A stretch of 47,448 bases of DNA from an uncultured Erysipelotrichaceae bacterium (GCA_902798815.1 CADBYH010000020.1:1-47448), one strand, 5' to 3'; positions 36,635-44,594 are shown, counted from the stretch's first letter. The notes: generated from the sequence alone by a model not told the origin. Numbers and translations: made by a program.

Positions 36635-37981
36635 CTATAAATTGTAATTTTCAGATAGCACTTCTAGATAATTAAGTAATGTATAATATACATCTAAAGA
36701 TTCTGGATTATTGTCATTATTAATATAATTTCTTTTTTCCTCTTCACCAGTGCTATATGATTTTTGAAGACAAATATCTGTTGATAAACAATTATATTGC
36801 CATACTTCTATATTTAATCCATCAAAAGCATCTATATATAATATATTATCTTTCAATACTAGTTGTGCCATTTTATTTTCTATAAGTAAGTCATAATAAG
36901 TATTTTGAGTAATTGATTTGATAATGTCATTTATTTTTTCTATAACAAGATCAAATTCATTATTTAAATTATTGTCTTCTGGAATAGTTAATTCTAATAC
37001 AGGTTCATAACTATATATAATATTTCCTTCTATAAAATCTTCTTGTTGTTCATTTGTGATAACATTATTAGTTATCTGCTGAGGTATATCATTATTTTCC
37101 ACTTTTACTTCTTCTCTAAGTTTTAGTTTTAATTCTGTTTTTTCTATTTCTTCCATCTTTATTTTATTTACTAAATCTTCTTCATCATTTTTTGTATCTT
37201 TATCTATTTTTTCTTTTACTATGCTGACAGAGTTATTACCATTTATACTCTTAAAATCATTTTTAAATTTAGGATATAAATGAAGTTTAATAACATCACA
37301 TTTACTATTATTGTATTCAATTTCTAAAAACAAACTATTACTATTCTTTATTATGTTGTTTTTAACAAGAAATTCATTATAACCATAATCGTCATTTATT
37401 AATACCTCAGTCTTTTCACTTTCAAATATAATGTTCTCTTTATTATTTTTATCTTTGTAATATAATTTTAATTTGTTTATTTCTATATCTTGAGCTTTTT
37501 CAAATTTCACTATTCTACCTAACCTAATATATGATTTGTTTTTAGTAGTAATAAGAATTCCATCGTTTGTTTTAAAATTTTCAGAATTGCCTATTACTTT
37601 ATATACTTTAATAGAATTATAATTATTAATAAAATAATAACCTAGAAAGAGTGTAACTAATATAAATGTAGATAAAATAAGAGAAGTCAATAATAGTTTT
37701 ATTCTTGATCTTTTTTTATTATTATCATCTATAAGACTTAAGGCTATTTCTTCTAAATTGTCCTCTTTATCCATTCTTTTACCTGATAATATTTCATTAA
37801 TAGATACATTAAATAAGTTGCTTAATTCAATTAATATATTTGAATCTGGAAGCGATTTACCATTTTCCCAGTTACTTATTGCTTGTCTAGTTACATGTAT
37901 TTCTTCACTTAAAGAATTTTGACTATAATTGTTTTCTATTCTTAATTCTTTAATAAATTTCCCTATTTTTTCTATATCCAT
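36635..37981 (-). CDS. Membrane-anchored XRE-family regulator with extracytoplasmic domain
   Basis: This 448-residue protein begins with an XRE helix-turn-helix (about 3-60; NNYSQNSLSEEIHVTRQAIS with recognition helix TRQAISNWENG), a linker, one membrane segment (about 95-117), then about 330 outer residues, acidic and Asn/Lys-rich, with two Cys near the C-terminus. The layout suggests a one-component signal protein that binds DNA inside and senses something outside. Start: ATG 37981 after GGTGATG; two earlier in-frame ATGs lie at or before that site. It is divergent from a double-HTH regulator and upstream of a secreted-protein gene. Its targets are unknown. Confidence 0.82.
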   Translation of the reverse strand: MDIEKIGKFIKELRIENNYSQNSLSEEIHVTRQAISNWENGKSLPDSNILIELSNLFNVSINEILSGKRMDKEDNLEEIALSLIDDNNKKRSRIKLLLTSLILSTFILVTLFLGYYFINNYNSIKVYKVIGNSENFKTNDGILITTKNKSYIRLGRIVKFEKAQDIEINKLKLYYKDKNNKENIIFESEKTEVLINDDYGYNEFLVKNNIIKNSNSLFLEIEYNNSKCDVIKLHLYPKFKNDFKSINGNNSVSIVKEKIDKDTKNDEEDLVNKIKMEEIEKTELKLKLREEVKVENNDIPQQITNNVITNEQQEDFIEGNIIYSYEPVLELTIPEDNNLNNEFDLVIEKINDIIKSITQNTYYDLLIENKMAQLVLKDNILYIDAFDGLNIEVWQYNCLSTDICLQKSYSTGEEEKRNYINNDNNPESLDVYYTLLNYLEVLSENYNL

Positions 37982-38113
37982 AAACATCACCATTTAATAG
38001 ATTAACTTAAAAATATAAAAAGTAATAAATACTATGGGTTATTTAATATTCTATTTCCCCTAATTTAAGATTGTTTCAAATTCTAAATGAAATAATTATT
38101 TTAGGTGAAGTGT

Positions 38114-38554
38114 ATGATTCCTAAAAATTTTAAATCTAGTAGAGAAGATTTGGATTTAAAGCAAAAAGATATTGCTGATTTTTTTAATTTGCATTTTTCT
38201 ACTGTTTCTGGATGGGAGACAGGTAAAGATACTATTCCAATTGAAAGATTAATAGATTATGCTAATGAGTATTATTTAAGTCTTGATTATTTATTTGGAA
38301 TAATATCAAAAAATCAAAAATATAGTCCTGTAGAACTTGATTTAGATGCTCTTGCTAAGGCATTAACAGAATTGAGACTTCGCAATAATTACACACAGGT
38401 ATATGTTGCAAAGAAATTAAATACTTCACAGTCTGCATATTCTCACTATGAAACAGCAACTAATATCATTCCAACTACATTCATTTATGGTTTAACAAAA
38501 ATATATAAACCATTTTCAATTGATGAATTGTTTGGAAGAAAGAAAATAAAATAA
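38114..38554 (+). CDS. Small regulator with two tandem XRE helix-turn-helix domains
   Basis: This 146-residue protein consists of two XRE DNA-binding domains: about 2-62 (DLKQKDIADFFNLHFSTVSG then WETGK) and about 84-140 (NNYTQVYVAKKLNTSQSAYS then HYETA). It has no separate effector domain or membrane segment. Such proteins can dimerise within one chain and bind palindromes. Start: ATG 38114, with AGGTGA 5 bases upstream; the GTG at 38105 lies within that site. It is divergent from the membrane-anchored XRE gene, and the 130-base shared region is a likely control site. TTTCA (38074-38078) and TGAAA (38088-38092) face each other there. Confidence 0.83.
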   Translation: MIPKNFKSSREDLDLKQKDIADFFNLHFSTVSGWETGKDTIPIERLIDYANEYYLSLDYLFGIISKNQKYSPVELDLDALAKALTELRLRNNYTQVYVAKKLNTSQSAYSHYETATNIIPTTFIYGLTKIYKPFSIDELFGRKKIK

Positions 38555-38578
38555 AGGAAGAATTAATCTTCCTTTTTA
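38553..38578. terminator. Bidirectional terminator between the double-HTH and ABC-F genes
   Basis: A 9-bp stem (38553-38561 with 38567-38575), 5-base loop and T run on the plus strand. A residues on the other side allow it to act also for the convergent ABC-F gene. Confidence 0.78.
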
Positions 38579-40182
38579 TTTTTCATTGATAAATAATCAT
38601 TATAATTTCCTATGTAACTTATTATTTTTTTGTTTTCTATTGAAAGAATTCTTGTTGCTATCTTGTTAATAAAAAATCTGTCATGAGAAATAATTAGTAG
38701 TGTTCCTTTATAATCATTTAATGCCTCTTCAAGTATTTCTTTTGTATTAATATCAATATGATTTGTTGGTTCATCCATTATCAATAAGTTATTATCTTCT
38801 TGCATTAAGCAGAATAGTTTTAATCTTAACTTTTCTCCACCTGATAATTTATTAATTTTAGTATATATACCTTCTGAATAGAATAGGAATTTTACTAAGG
38901 CACTTCTTAGATGTTCTTCATATCCTTCGAAAAATTTTCTTGCTTCTTCTATGACAGTTAATTCTTCATTTTCAAATTTTATATCTTGAGAAATATATCC
39001 TATCTTTATATTTGATCCTATTTTGATATTATTATCATTACTAATAATTTTTTTTATTAATGTTGATTTTCCTGATCCATTTGATCCTATTAAAACTACT
39101 TTTTCTTGATATTTAATGCTCATATTAGCGTTCTTAAATAATTCTTTATTACCAATAGTATAACAGTAATTATTAATCATAATAATATCATTACCACTTC
39201 TTGTATTAACAGAAAATGACAAATCTATTTTTTTGTTTTTCTTTGGTTTTTCTAATACTTCTATTTTTTCAAGTCTTTTTTCAATACTTGCTGCTCTTCT
39301 AAAAAAATTTTCTCCACATGGATAAGCTAATTTTCCATACTCTTTTAATCTCTTTATCGAATTCTTCATAGCAGTTATCTTTTTTTGTTGATTTTTATAT
39401 TCATTAAATTCTCTCATTATTCGCAATTCATTTTCTTTAATATAATAAGAGTAATTACCATGAAATATTTCTATTTTTTTATTATCTACTAAAAATATTT
39501 TATTTACTGTTTTATCTAAGAAAAATCTATCATGAGATATTATTACTACTGTTTTATTAAAAGTATTTAAAAACTTTTCCAATAACTCTAGCATGCTTAT
39601 ATCTAAATGATTAGTTGGTTCATCAAGCAATAGAATATCTGGTTCTTGTAATATAATTGATATTAAATTAACAATTGTTTTTTCTCCTCCTGATAAGTCA
39701 ATATACTTTCTATTCAATAAACTTGTTATGTTGAAAGCTGAAACTAGTTTATCAATTTTTGAATCAACTTCATATCCACCCATATTTTGATATTCTTCCT
39801 GTATTTTTGTATATTTAATTATATTCTTTTCAAGGTTGTTTTCATCTGATTCATTTAATTTTTTTTCATATTCTATTAATTTTTTTTCAAGATTTTTTAT
39901 TTCCTTAAATGATGAATATAATATTTCTTTTATAGTATAATTATTTAATTCTTCATTAGGATATTGAGTTAATATACCTACTTTTGCATCTTTTCTAACA
40001 ATTATTTCTCCTGTTGATGAAGATTCCTCTTTTGCAATCATTTTAAAGATTGTTGTTTTTCCACTACCATTTTGTCCAATAATTGCGATTTTTTCTTTTG
40101 ATTTAATTTCAAATGATATTTGATCAAATATCTTTTTATTACCATAATTTTTACTTACATGGTTAAATACAATATCTAACAT
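38563..40182 (-). CDS. ABC-F ATPase, probable antibiotic-resistance (ribosome protection) type
   Basis: This 539-residue soluble protein has two ABC domains and no membrane segment. Walker A motifs are IGQNGSGKT (about 36) and IGSNGSGKS; signatures are LSGGEKT and LSGGEKLRL; Walker B motifs end in LLLDEPTNHLD and LIMDEPTNHID. The interdomain linker (about 235-315, Lys/Arg-rich, FFRRAASIEKR) is the part that reaches into the ribosomal exit site in ABC-F proteins. Length and linker fit the group with VmlR, CplR, Vga and Lsa, but the drug class cannot be read from the sequence. ATG 40182 follows AAAGGATG; the GTG at 40191 overlaps it. The upstream drug-responsive-type attenuator strongly supports a resistance role. 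Confidence 0.87.
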   Translation of the reverse strand: MLDIVFNHVSKNYGNKKIFDQISFEIKSKEKIAIIGQNGSGKTTIFKMIAKEESSSTGEIIVRKDAKVGILTQYPNEELNNYTIKEILYSSFKEIKNLEKKLIEYEKKLNESDENNLEKNIIKYTKIQEEYQNMGGYEVDSKIDKLVSAFNITSLLNRKYIDLSGGEKTIVNLISIILQEPDILLLDEPTNHLDISMLELLEKFLNTFNKTVVIISHDRFFLDKTVNKIFLVDNKKIEIFHGNYSYYIKENELRIMREFNEYKNQQKKITAMKNSIKRLKEYGKLAYPCGENFFRRAASIEKRLEKIEVLEKPKKNKKIDLSFSVNTRSGNDIIMINNYCYTIGNKELFKNANMSIKYQEKVVLIGSNGSGKSTLIKKIISNDNNIKIGSNIKIGYISQDIKFENEELTVIEEARKFFEGYEEHLRSALVKFLFYSEGIYTKINKLSGGEKLRLKLFCLMQEDNNLLIMDEPTNHIDINTKEILEEALNDYKGTLLIISHDRFFINKIATRILSIENKKIISYIGNYNDYLSMKNKKED

Positions 40183-40204
40183 TTTTTTCACATCCTTTTA
40201 AACA

Positions 40205-40246
40205 TAATAAAACCTATACATCTGTATAGGTTTATACAGATGTAGG
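40205..40246 (-). terminator. Attenuator terminator in the ABC-F leader
   Basis: On the minus strand arm C (CCTACATCTGTATA, 40246-40233) pairs with arm D (TATACAGATG at 40228-40219, then a 2-base bulge and TAGG to 40213) around an AACC loop. TTTTATTATG follows. The helix ends about 23 bases before the ABC-F start codon and would block transcription by default. Confidence 0.8.
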
Positions 40247-40297
40247 CACGACAAAAACTCACACCTACATCCTTATTTTTTTAAAAGATGTGGTGTG
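40239..40297 (-). promoter_or_regulatory. Competing anti-antiterminator and antiterminator helices of the ABC-F leader
   Basis: Arm A (CACACCACATC, 40297-40287) begins 2 bases after the leader-peptide stop and pairs with arm B (GATGTAGGTGTG, 40271-40260). The start of B (GATGTAGG, 40271-40264) is also an exact complement of CCTACATC (40246-40239), the 5' arm of the terminator. A:B therefore permits the terminator, while B:C prevents it. A ribosome held near the end of the leader peptide would cover A, free B and allow read-through. Confidence 0.78.
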
Positions 40298-40299
40298 AT

Positions 40300-40335
40300 T
40301 TAATATGTGTATCCGATTACTTTGTGTATATACAT
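40300..40335 (-). CDS. Leader peptide MYIHKVIGYTY of the ABC-F attenuator
   Basis: An 11-codon reading frame starts at ATG 40335, 9 bases after AGGAG (40349-40345), and stops at TAA 40302-40300, right before the first attenuator arm. Its position between a consensus promoter and the competing helices is that of regulatory leader peptides of erm, vga and vmlR-type genes, whose translation stalls when the drug binds the ribosome. The peptide does not match any leader I can name. Which codon is the stall site is unknown. Confidence 0.8.
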   Translation of the reverse strand: MYIHKVIGYTY

Positions 40336-40356
40336 ATTAATCAACTCCTGCTATTG

Positions 40357-40384
40357 ATTATAATATTTTTTTTATATTTGTCAA
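40357..40384 (-). promoter_or_regulatory. Consensus promoter of the ABC-F transcription unit
   Basis: TTGACA (40384-40379) and TATAAT (40362-40357) on the minus strand are separated by 16 bases: both hexamers are perfect. The -35 box overlaps the TGA stop of the upstream gene. The expected start of transcription near 40350 places the leader-peptide ribosome binding site at the very 5' end of the RNA. Confidence 0.88.
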
Positions 40385-40947
40385 TCTTTTTCTACTAGTG
40401 ATCTTATTTTATCATTTTTCAATAAATCATTTTTTATATCATTAAAATTATTTATTTCATCCATTATCATGTCGCAATATCCAGATACTGTATCCATATC
40501 TACTTTATTATTATCTATTATTTTGCATTCGTAGTTATTTGTACTATTTCCTTCTATTAATAAATGACTTGTTTTATATGCTAATTCATAATTAAACTCA
40601 GTTTCACCATTTTCCAAATTAGATATAATGTTTAATGTAGTGCTTACGTCTTGTTGATATAAAAGTTTTAATTCAATGAAATCGTTTGATTCTTTTGAAA
40701 AATAGTATTCCTCATAATATGAATCCTTTTTATTTGCAATATCTTTATAATAATCATCTAAGGTATTTCCTGAAACAATTTTTTTATAGAAAATATCTTC
40801 ACTTGTTGTTTCATATCCTTCTTTACTAAACTCTTTTGCAATTTTTTTAGAGTTTGATACTTCTATTCCAATTATTACTGATGCTACTAAGATTGAACCA
40901 ATAATAATTATTATTATTAAACCAAATGAACCTTTTTCTTTATTCAT
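40381..40947 (-). CDS. Membrane-anchored protein of unknown function, partner of the TM-hydrolase fusion
   Basis: This 188-residue protein has a short charged N-terminus (MNKEKGSFG), one strongly hydrophobic segment (about 9-31), and an acidic, mostly helical outer domain with two Cys (YECKII and YCDMIM). The N-terminus faintly recalls a prepilin (KGSFGLI), but the Glu at position 5 is missing and the match should not be trusted. ATG 40947 is used because AAGGAG lies 9 bases upstream, in the 13-base gap after the preceding gene. It is probably co-transcribed with and works beside the TM-glucosaminidase fusion. No family recognised. Confidence 0.68.
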   Translation of the reverse strand: MNKEKGSFGLIIIIIIGSILVASVIIGIEVSNSKKIAKEFSKEGYETTSEDIFYKKIVSGNTLDDYYKDIANKKDSYYEEYYFSKESNDFIELKLLYQQDVSTTLNIISNLENGETEFNYELAYKTSHLLIEGNSTNNYECKIIDNNKVDMDTVSGYCDMIMDEINNFNDIKNDLLKNDKIRSLVEKD

Positions 40948-40960
40948 ATTATCATTCTCC

Positions 40961-41923
40961 TTATAATACACTTGATACTTCACCAAATAATCCATCTGCA
41001 ATACTTTTTATTCCTGATGCTCCAGATGTACAACCAGGACAATAGTGTTCAGTATATACAGAATATAAATCTGTTCCCTCATAATATGCTGCTCCTGGTG
41101 TTAAATATGACGATTTTAAAAAGTCTCCATGATAATCAATAAAATTATTTACAGATGAAAAGTATGCAAAATTACAATTTGAATTACTACCACATCCATT
41201 GGATGGATGACTTGAACTTTCACAAACTCCTCCTAAATTATTACAACTTTTACTAATTGATGATGTTGCCCATCCTGATTCTAAAGCATCTAAACCAATC
41301 ATAAAAAATACATTTATATTATATTTGTTTTCTGCTGTGATATATCCACTGGCATATGGAACTAGATTTTTTGCATTTCCTCCATATGAATTTAATATTC
41401 CAATAAGTTGAGAACTAGTCAGGTTACTTTTTTTAGTAACGTCTCCAGAATCCCATACTACATCTCCTACTTTTTGTGCTGTTCCTTCTATTGTTTGTCC
41501 ACTTCCATCTCCTGATGTGTCTTTTTCTTTTTCTTTACCTTTTTCATATCCTGATGGATCAGAATATATAGGTTTTCTTTCTTGATCAGGGTCATTTATA
41601 TATCTAGCATTTGAATCCATTTTAGCAACATTATTCCAGCAACTACTAATCTCAAAATTATCGTCTAACATCCTCATAACAACATTTACAATTACTGGTA
41701 CAAAGAAAACTATAATAGCAGCTAATACTGAATTTTTTATATTCTTTGCATATTTTTTATTATCAGGATTACTTATAAACTTAACTAAGTTTATTATACT
41801 CATTGTTATTAAAACAATAGGTGTAATTGTTCCTATTAGTGATAACATTCTTTTTACAATTGTTAAAATTCCTATCAACGCAACATCACTACATGCTGTT
41901 GATAAATCTAATATTTCTATCAT
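40961..41923 (-). CDS. VirB2/TrbC-like two-helix protein fused to a glucosaminidase-like domain
   Basis: This 320-residue protein has two N-terminal membrane helices (about 24-48 and 64-86) separated by a short charged loop, the pattern of TrbC/VirB2-like pilins. A charged Gly/Lys/Glu linker (about 110-150) and a glucosaminidase-like domain (about 170-320) follow. The likely catalytic Glu is about residue 215 (DALESGWATS), followed by SKSCNNLGGV, as in family-73 enzymes. Seven Cys in the outer part suggest disulfides. Its substrate would be peptidoglycan, and the enzyme would stay tethered to the membrane. ATG 41923 is preferred after GAGATG; two earlier ATG codons exist. The fusion is unusual. 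Confidence 0.75.
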   Translation of the reverse strand: MIEILDLSTACSDVALIGILTIVKRMLSLIGTITPIVLITMSIINLVKFISNPDNKKYAKNIKNSVLAAIIVFFVPVIVNVVMRMLDDNFEISSCWNNVAKMDSNARYINDPDQERKPIYSDPSGYEKGKEKEKDTSGDGSGQTIEGTAQKVGDVVWDSGDVTKKSNLTSSQLIGILNSYGGNAKNLVPYASGYITAENKYNINVFFMIGLDALESGWATSSISKSCNNLGGVCESSSHPSNGCGSNSNCNFAYFSSVNNFIDYHGDFLKSSYLTPGAAYYEGTDLYSVYTEHYCPGCTSGASGIKSIADGLFGEVSSVL

Positions 41924-41941
41924 ATACATCATCTCATTATG

Positions 41942-41970
41942 AATATATCATATATTTTTATTATTCTCAA
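41942..41970 (-). promoter_or_regulatory. Promoter for the TM-glucosaminidase unit
   Basis: TTGAGA (41970-41965), a 17-base spacer ending in TGA, and TATATT (41947-41942) on the minus strand, about 20 bases before the start codon. Confidence 0.58.
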
Positions 41971-42051
41971 ATTATTTATTAACAATTTTATGGTTACATT
42001 AATTATTGTTACTACTTTTTTAATCATAATATATTTTGAGAGGTGATTACT

Positions 42052-42126
42052 ATTAATTATAAATGTCTATATTTATATATTATTATTCTTGTCTTATTAG
42101 CTTTACTAATAAGATTAATATATTAA
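42052..42126 (+). CDS. Possible 24-residue membrane peptide with an ATT start
   Basis: GAGAGGTGATTACT (42038-42051) is a strong ribosome binding site, with the same GGTGATTACT spacing that precedes the ATG of the GtrII-like gene. Here the codon in the start position is ATT. From it runs (M)NYKCLYLYIIILV followed by LLALLIRLIY and TAA: a short basic start with one hydrophobic helix. A strong terminator hairpin begins right after the stop. Against it: ATT starts are rare, and no good promoter is seen. The gap between the TM-glucosaminidase gene and the FIST gene holds nothing else. Confidence 0.4.
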   Translation: MNYKCLYLYIIILVLLALLIRLIY

Positions 42127-42170
42127 AAAAAGAAGTATTTGTAGTATTTTATTACTACATACTTCTTTTT
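42127..42170. terminator. Strong bidirectional terminator
   Basis: A long stem (42127-42146 with 42153-42170, 7 + 12 bp around a 2-base bulge) with a 6-base loop, A-rich left and T-rich right. It ends the FIST/dehydrogenase unit on the minus strand and would end any transcript of the small plus-strand gene. Confidence 0.85.
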
Positions 42171-43356
42171 AATCTTTTCCAAATACTGTAAATGATAACA
42201 TCAATCCACCACATATATTGGCTGAGTGATCATCATATCCATATTCACCAAAGGTAAATGGCATTATGAAGGGTACTCCCTTTGTTTCTTTAACAATTTG
42301 TTTGGTTACTTCTTCAATCCTATCTTTTAATATTATTCTTCTAGCTCCATCGTGTATTAAAACATATGCCGCTGGATCGGAATATAGTTCACTTTTTAAT
42401 TTTTTTAACATTAAAAGTGGTCCATTGACAAGTTCATCTTCTGTTGCTTCCATTTGAACAATAGCAGTTTTTTCAATTATATCATTTCCTAGTGTAATTG
42501 TATCATCAGATATTTTTTTGGTACCTAAATCATTACCATACATTGGGTGCCTTATTATAGTAATATTTCCTAGTGGGTCTTTTATACCTAATGGTTTTCT
42601 TACAGATGCAAATAATAAATTTTTATCTTTTAATTCAAGTGGATTACTATTGGTCCAATTGGCATACTTTTTTAATGCAGAAACATGATCTATTGTAACT
42701 AATTCTCTATTATCTTTTACTTCAGTTATCAATCCCATATTATCTGATTCATTATACATTCCATCAAATTTTGTAATTATTTCACAATCAGTATAGAAAA
42801 ACGCTACTGCAACTCCATCTGAAATTACTTTATCATTACAAATTATTTTCCAATTACCATCCACATTTTCATCGGCAGCACTTCCTCCAAACATTGGAAC
42901 TCTACCAATGACATCTTGAATTCCCATTAAGTATTTTTCTTCTTCTTTAGGACTAGCTACCATATAAAAGTATGAAGGTGCTCTTGTTGTCTTTGCATTT
43001 TGGACTGCTTCTATTGCTACTTTTCTACCAATTGCTCTTGGATCTTTACCTGCTTCATGACAGCTTACTCCAACTTCTAAATCAGGATCATTAAATGACA
43101 TCATTCCTGAGAACCCTTGCTCGCTTGTTACATATCCGTCTGGTACAATAACCCCACCATTACTAGTACACCCAATTATTGGTGTATCAGTAACATCTCT
43201 TATGCCTTTAACAACCTTCTTAACATCCATATTACTGGAAGTATATAATAAATTAATTTTTATATTACTAAAATCTTTTGTAGATTTTTTTGCCGTTTCC
43301 ATCCCTGATATAAAATCATCTGGATTTATACTATATCCTACCTTTGCTTTCAACAT
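42169..43356 (-). CDS. FIST N- and C-terminal domain sensory protein
   Basis: This 395-residue soluble protein consists of the FIST_N domain (about 20-215; VTDTPIIGCTSNGGVIVPDG is characteristic, with GGSAADEN later) and the FIST_C domain (about 225-370). FIST domains are thought to bind small ligands such as amino acids and are usually fused to signalling output domains or occur alone. Here there is no output domain. ATG 43356 follows GAAGGTGATG; an upstream ATG at 43377 lies before that site, inside the end of the dehydrogenase gene. It is coupled with the iron-containing alcohol dehydrogenase (10-base gap), which suggests a metabolic link. Confidence 0.85.
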   Translation of the reverse strand: MLKAKVGYSINPDDFISGMETAKKSTKDFSNIKINLLYTSSNMDVKKVVKGIRDVTDTPIIGCTSNGGVIVPDGYVTSEQGFSGMMSFNDPDLEVGVSCHEAGKDPRAIGRKVAIEAVQNAKTTRAPSYFYMVASPKEEEKYLMGIQDVIGRVPMFGGSAADENVDGNWKIICNDKVISDGVAVAFFYTDCEIITKFDGMYNESDNMGLITEVKDNRELVTIDHVSALKKYANWTNSNPLELKDKNLLFASVRKPLGIKDPLGNITIIRHPMYGNDLGTKKISDDTITLGNDIIEKTAIVQMEATEDELVNGPLLMLKKLKSELYSDPAAYVLIHDGARRIILKDRIEEVTKQIVKETKGVPFIMPFTFGEYGYDDHSANICGGLMLSFTVFGKD

Positions 43357-43366
43357 ATCATCACCT

Positions 43367-44518
43367 TCAATATGCATTATTATATATATTAATTATATCT
43401 TCTGTAGTAACACTTCTTGGATTACCTGGAGTACAAGGATCATTTATTGCCTGTTCTGCAAGTTTTGGAATCATTTCTTTTGGTATTCCTATTTCTCTAA
43501 GAGTTTGTGGAATATTTAGTTTTCTAGATAATTCTGATACTGCGTCTACAACCTTTTCCACGGCCTCTTGTCCATCTAAATTTTCCATATTAAATCCAAA
43601 TGCTCTTCCCATGTTAACAAATAATTCTGGACATTCCTCTCCATTAAACCTTAAAACATGTGGTAATAATAGTGCATTAGCTACACCATGAGGTGTATCA
43701 AACATTGCTCCTAATGAATGCGCCATTGAGTGTACAATTCCTAAACCAACATTCGAAAATCCCATTCCTGCAATGTATTGTGCGTAGGCCATTTTTTCTA
43801 TGGCATCATTATCTTTTTCATTTGCAGCTTTTTCCAGATTCTTATAAATTAACGACATTGCATTTATGTGAAACATATCTGGGATTAGCCAACCTGCTTT
43901 TGTAATATATCCTTCCATTGCATGTGTTAATGCATCCATTCCAGTTGAAGCAGCAATTGATTGTGGCATATCTTGCATAAGATCAGGATCAATTATTGCA
44001 CATATTGGAATATCATGTACATCAACACATACCATTTTTTTAACACTTGTTTCATCAGTTATTACATAATTAATAGTTACCTCTGCAGCTGTTCCTGCTG
44101 TTGTTGGTAAAGCAAATAAAGGCATTCCTTTATTCTTGGTAGTTGCTGCTCCCTCAAGACTAACAACATCAATATGATCTGGATTATTAATAATAATTGA
44201 TATAGCTTTTGCTGTATCTATTACACTTCCTCCTCCAACAGCTACTATAGCATCTATTTTTTCTATTTGAGCAACTGTAAGTCCATCATGTACATTTTTA
44301 ATTGTTGGATTTGGTTTTATATTTTTATAAACTAAAAAATCAATATCCGAATCTTGAAGTATTTCTGCAACTTTTTTTGCCACTCCATTTTCCATAAGAG
44401 TATAATCTGTTACAAATAATACTTTTTTAAATCCTCTTGCCTTTAATTCATCAACAAGTTTATATCTTGATTCTCTTCCAAAGTATGATGTTTCATTTAG
44501 CACAATTCTATTTACCAT
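43367..44518 (-). CDS. Iron-containing (group III) alcohol dehydrogenase
   Basis: This 383-residue enzyme interconverts an alcohol and an aldehyde with NAD(P). The cofactor loop is VGGGSVIDTAKAI (about 93-105). Metal ligands are in MDALTHAMEGY (Asp, His) and in HSMAHSLGAMFDTPHG (two His). Length and motifs match the FucO/DhaT/YqhD-like family, but the exact substrate (ethanol, lactaldehyde, 1,3-propanediol and so on) is not readable. Start: ATG 44518 after GGAAGG. It is first in a unit with the FIST gene, behind a good promoter. Confidence 0.93.
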   Translation of the reverse strand: MVNRIVLNETSYFGRESRYKLVDELKARGFKKVLFVTDYTLMENGVAKKVAEILQDSDIDFLVYKNIKPNPTIKNVHDGLTVAQIEKIDAIVAVGGGSVIDTAKAISIIINNPDHIDVVSLEGAATTKNKGMPLFALPTTAGTAAEVTINYVITDETSVKKMVCVDVHDIPICAIIDPDLMQDMPQSIAASTGMDALTHAMEGYITKAGWLIPDMFHINAMSLIYKNLEKAANEKDNDAIEKMAYAQYIAGMGFSNVGLGIVHSMAHSLGAMFDTPHGVANALLLPHVLRFNGEECPELFVNMGRAFGFNMENLDGQEAVEKVVDAVSELSRKLNIPQTLREIGIPKEMIPKLAEQAINDPCTPGNPRSVTTEDIINIYNNAY

Positions 44519-44545
44519 AATTACTACCTTCCTATTCTATCATTA

Positions 44546-44573
44546 ATTATATCAATTTTTTTTTATTTGTTAA
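44546..44573 (-). promoter_or_regulatory. Promoter for the alcohol dehydrogenase/FIST unit
   Basis: TTAACA (44573-44568), a 16-base spacer ending in TGA, and TATAAT (44551-44546) on the minus strand, about 27 bases before the start codon. Confidence 0.65.
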
Positions 44574-44594
44574 ATAGATTTTTGATTTTTAATT

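Noticed and set aside
40381-40947. A type IV pseudopilin
   Set aside because: The hydrophobic N-terminus is suggestive, but the cleavage motif and the Glu at position 5 are missing.
42063-42188. 42-residue frame starting at ATG 42063
   Set aside because: It has no ribosome binding site and runs straight through the terminator hairpin into the end of the FIST gene.
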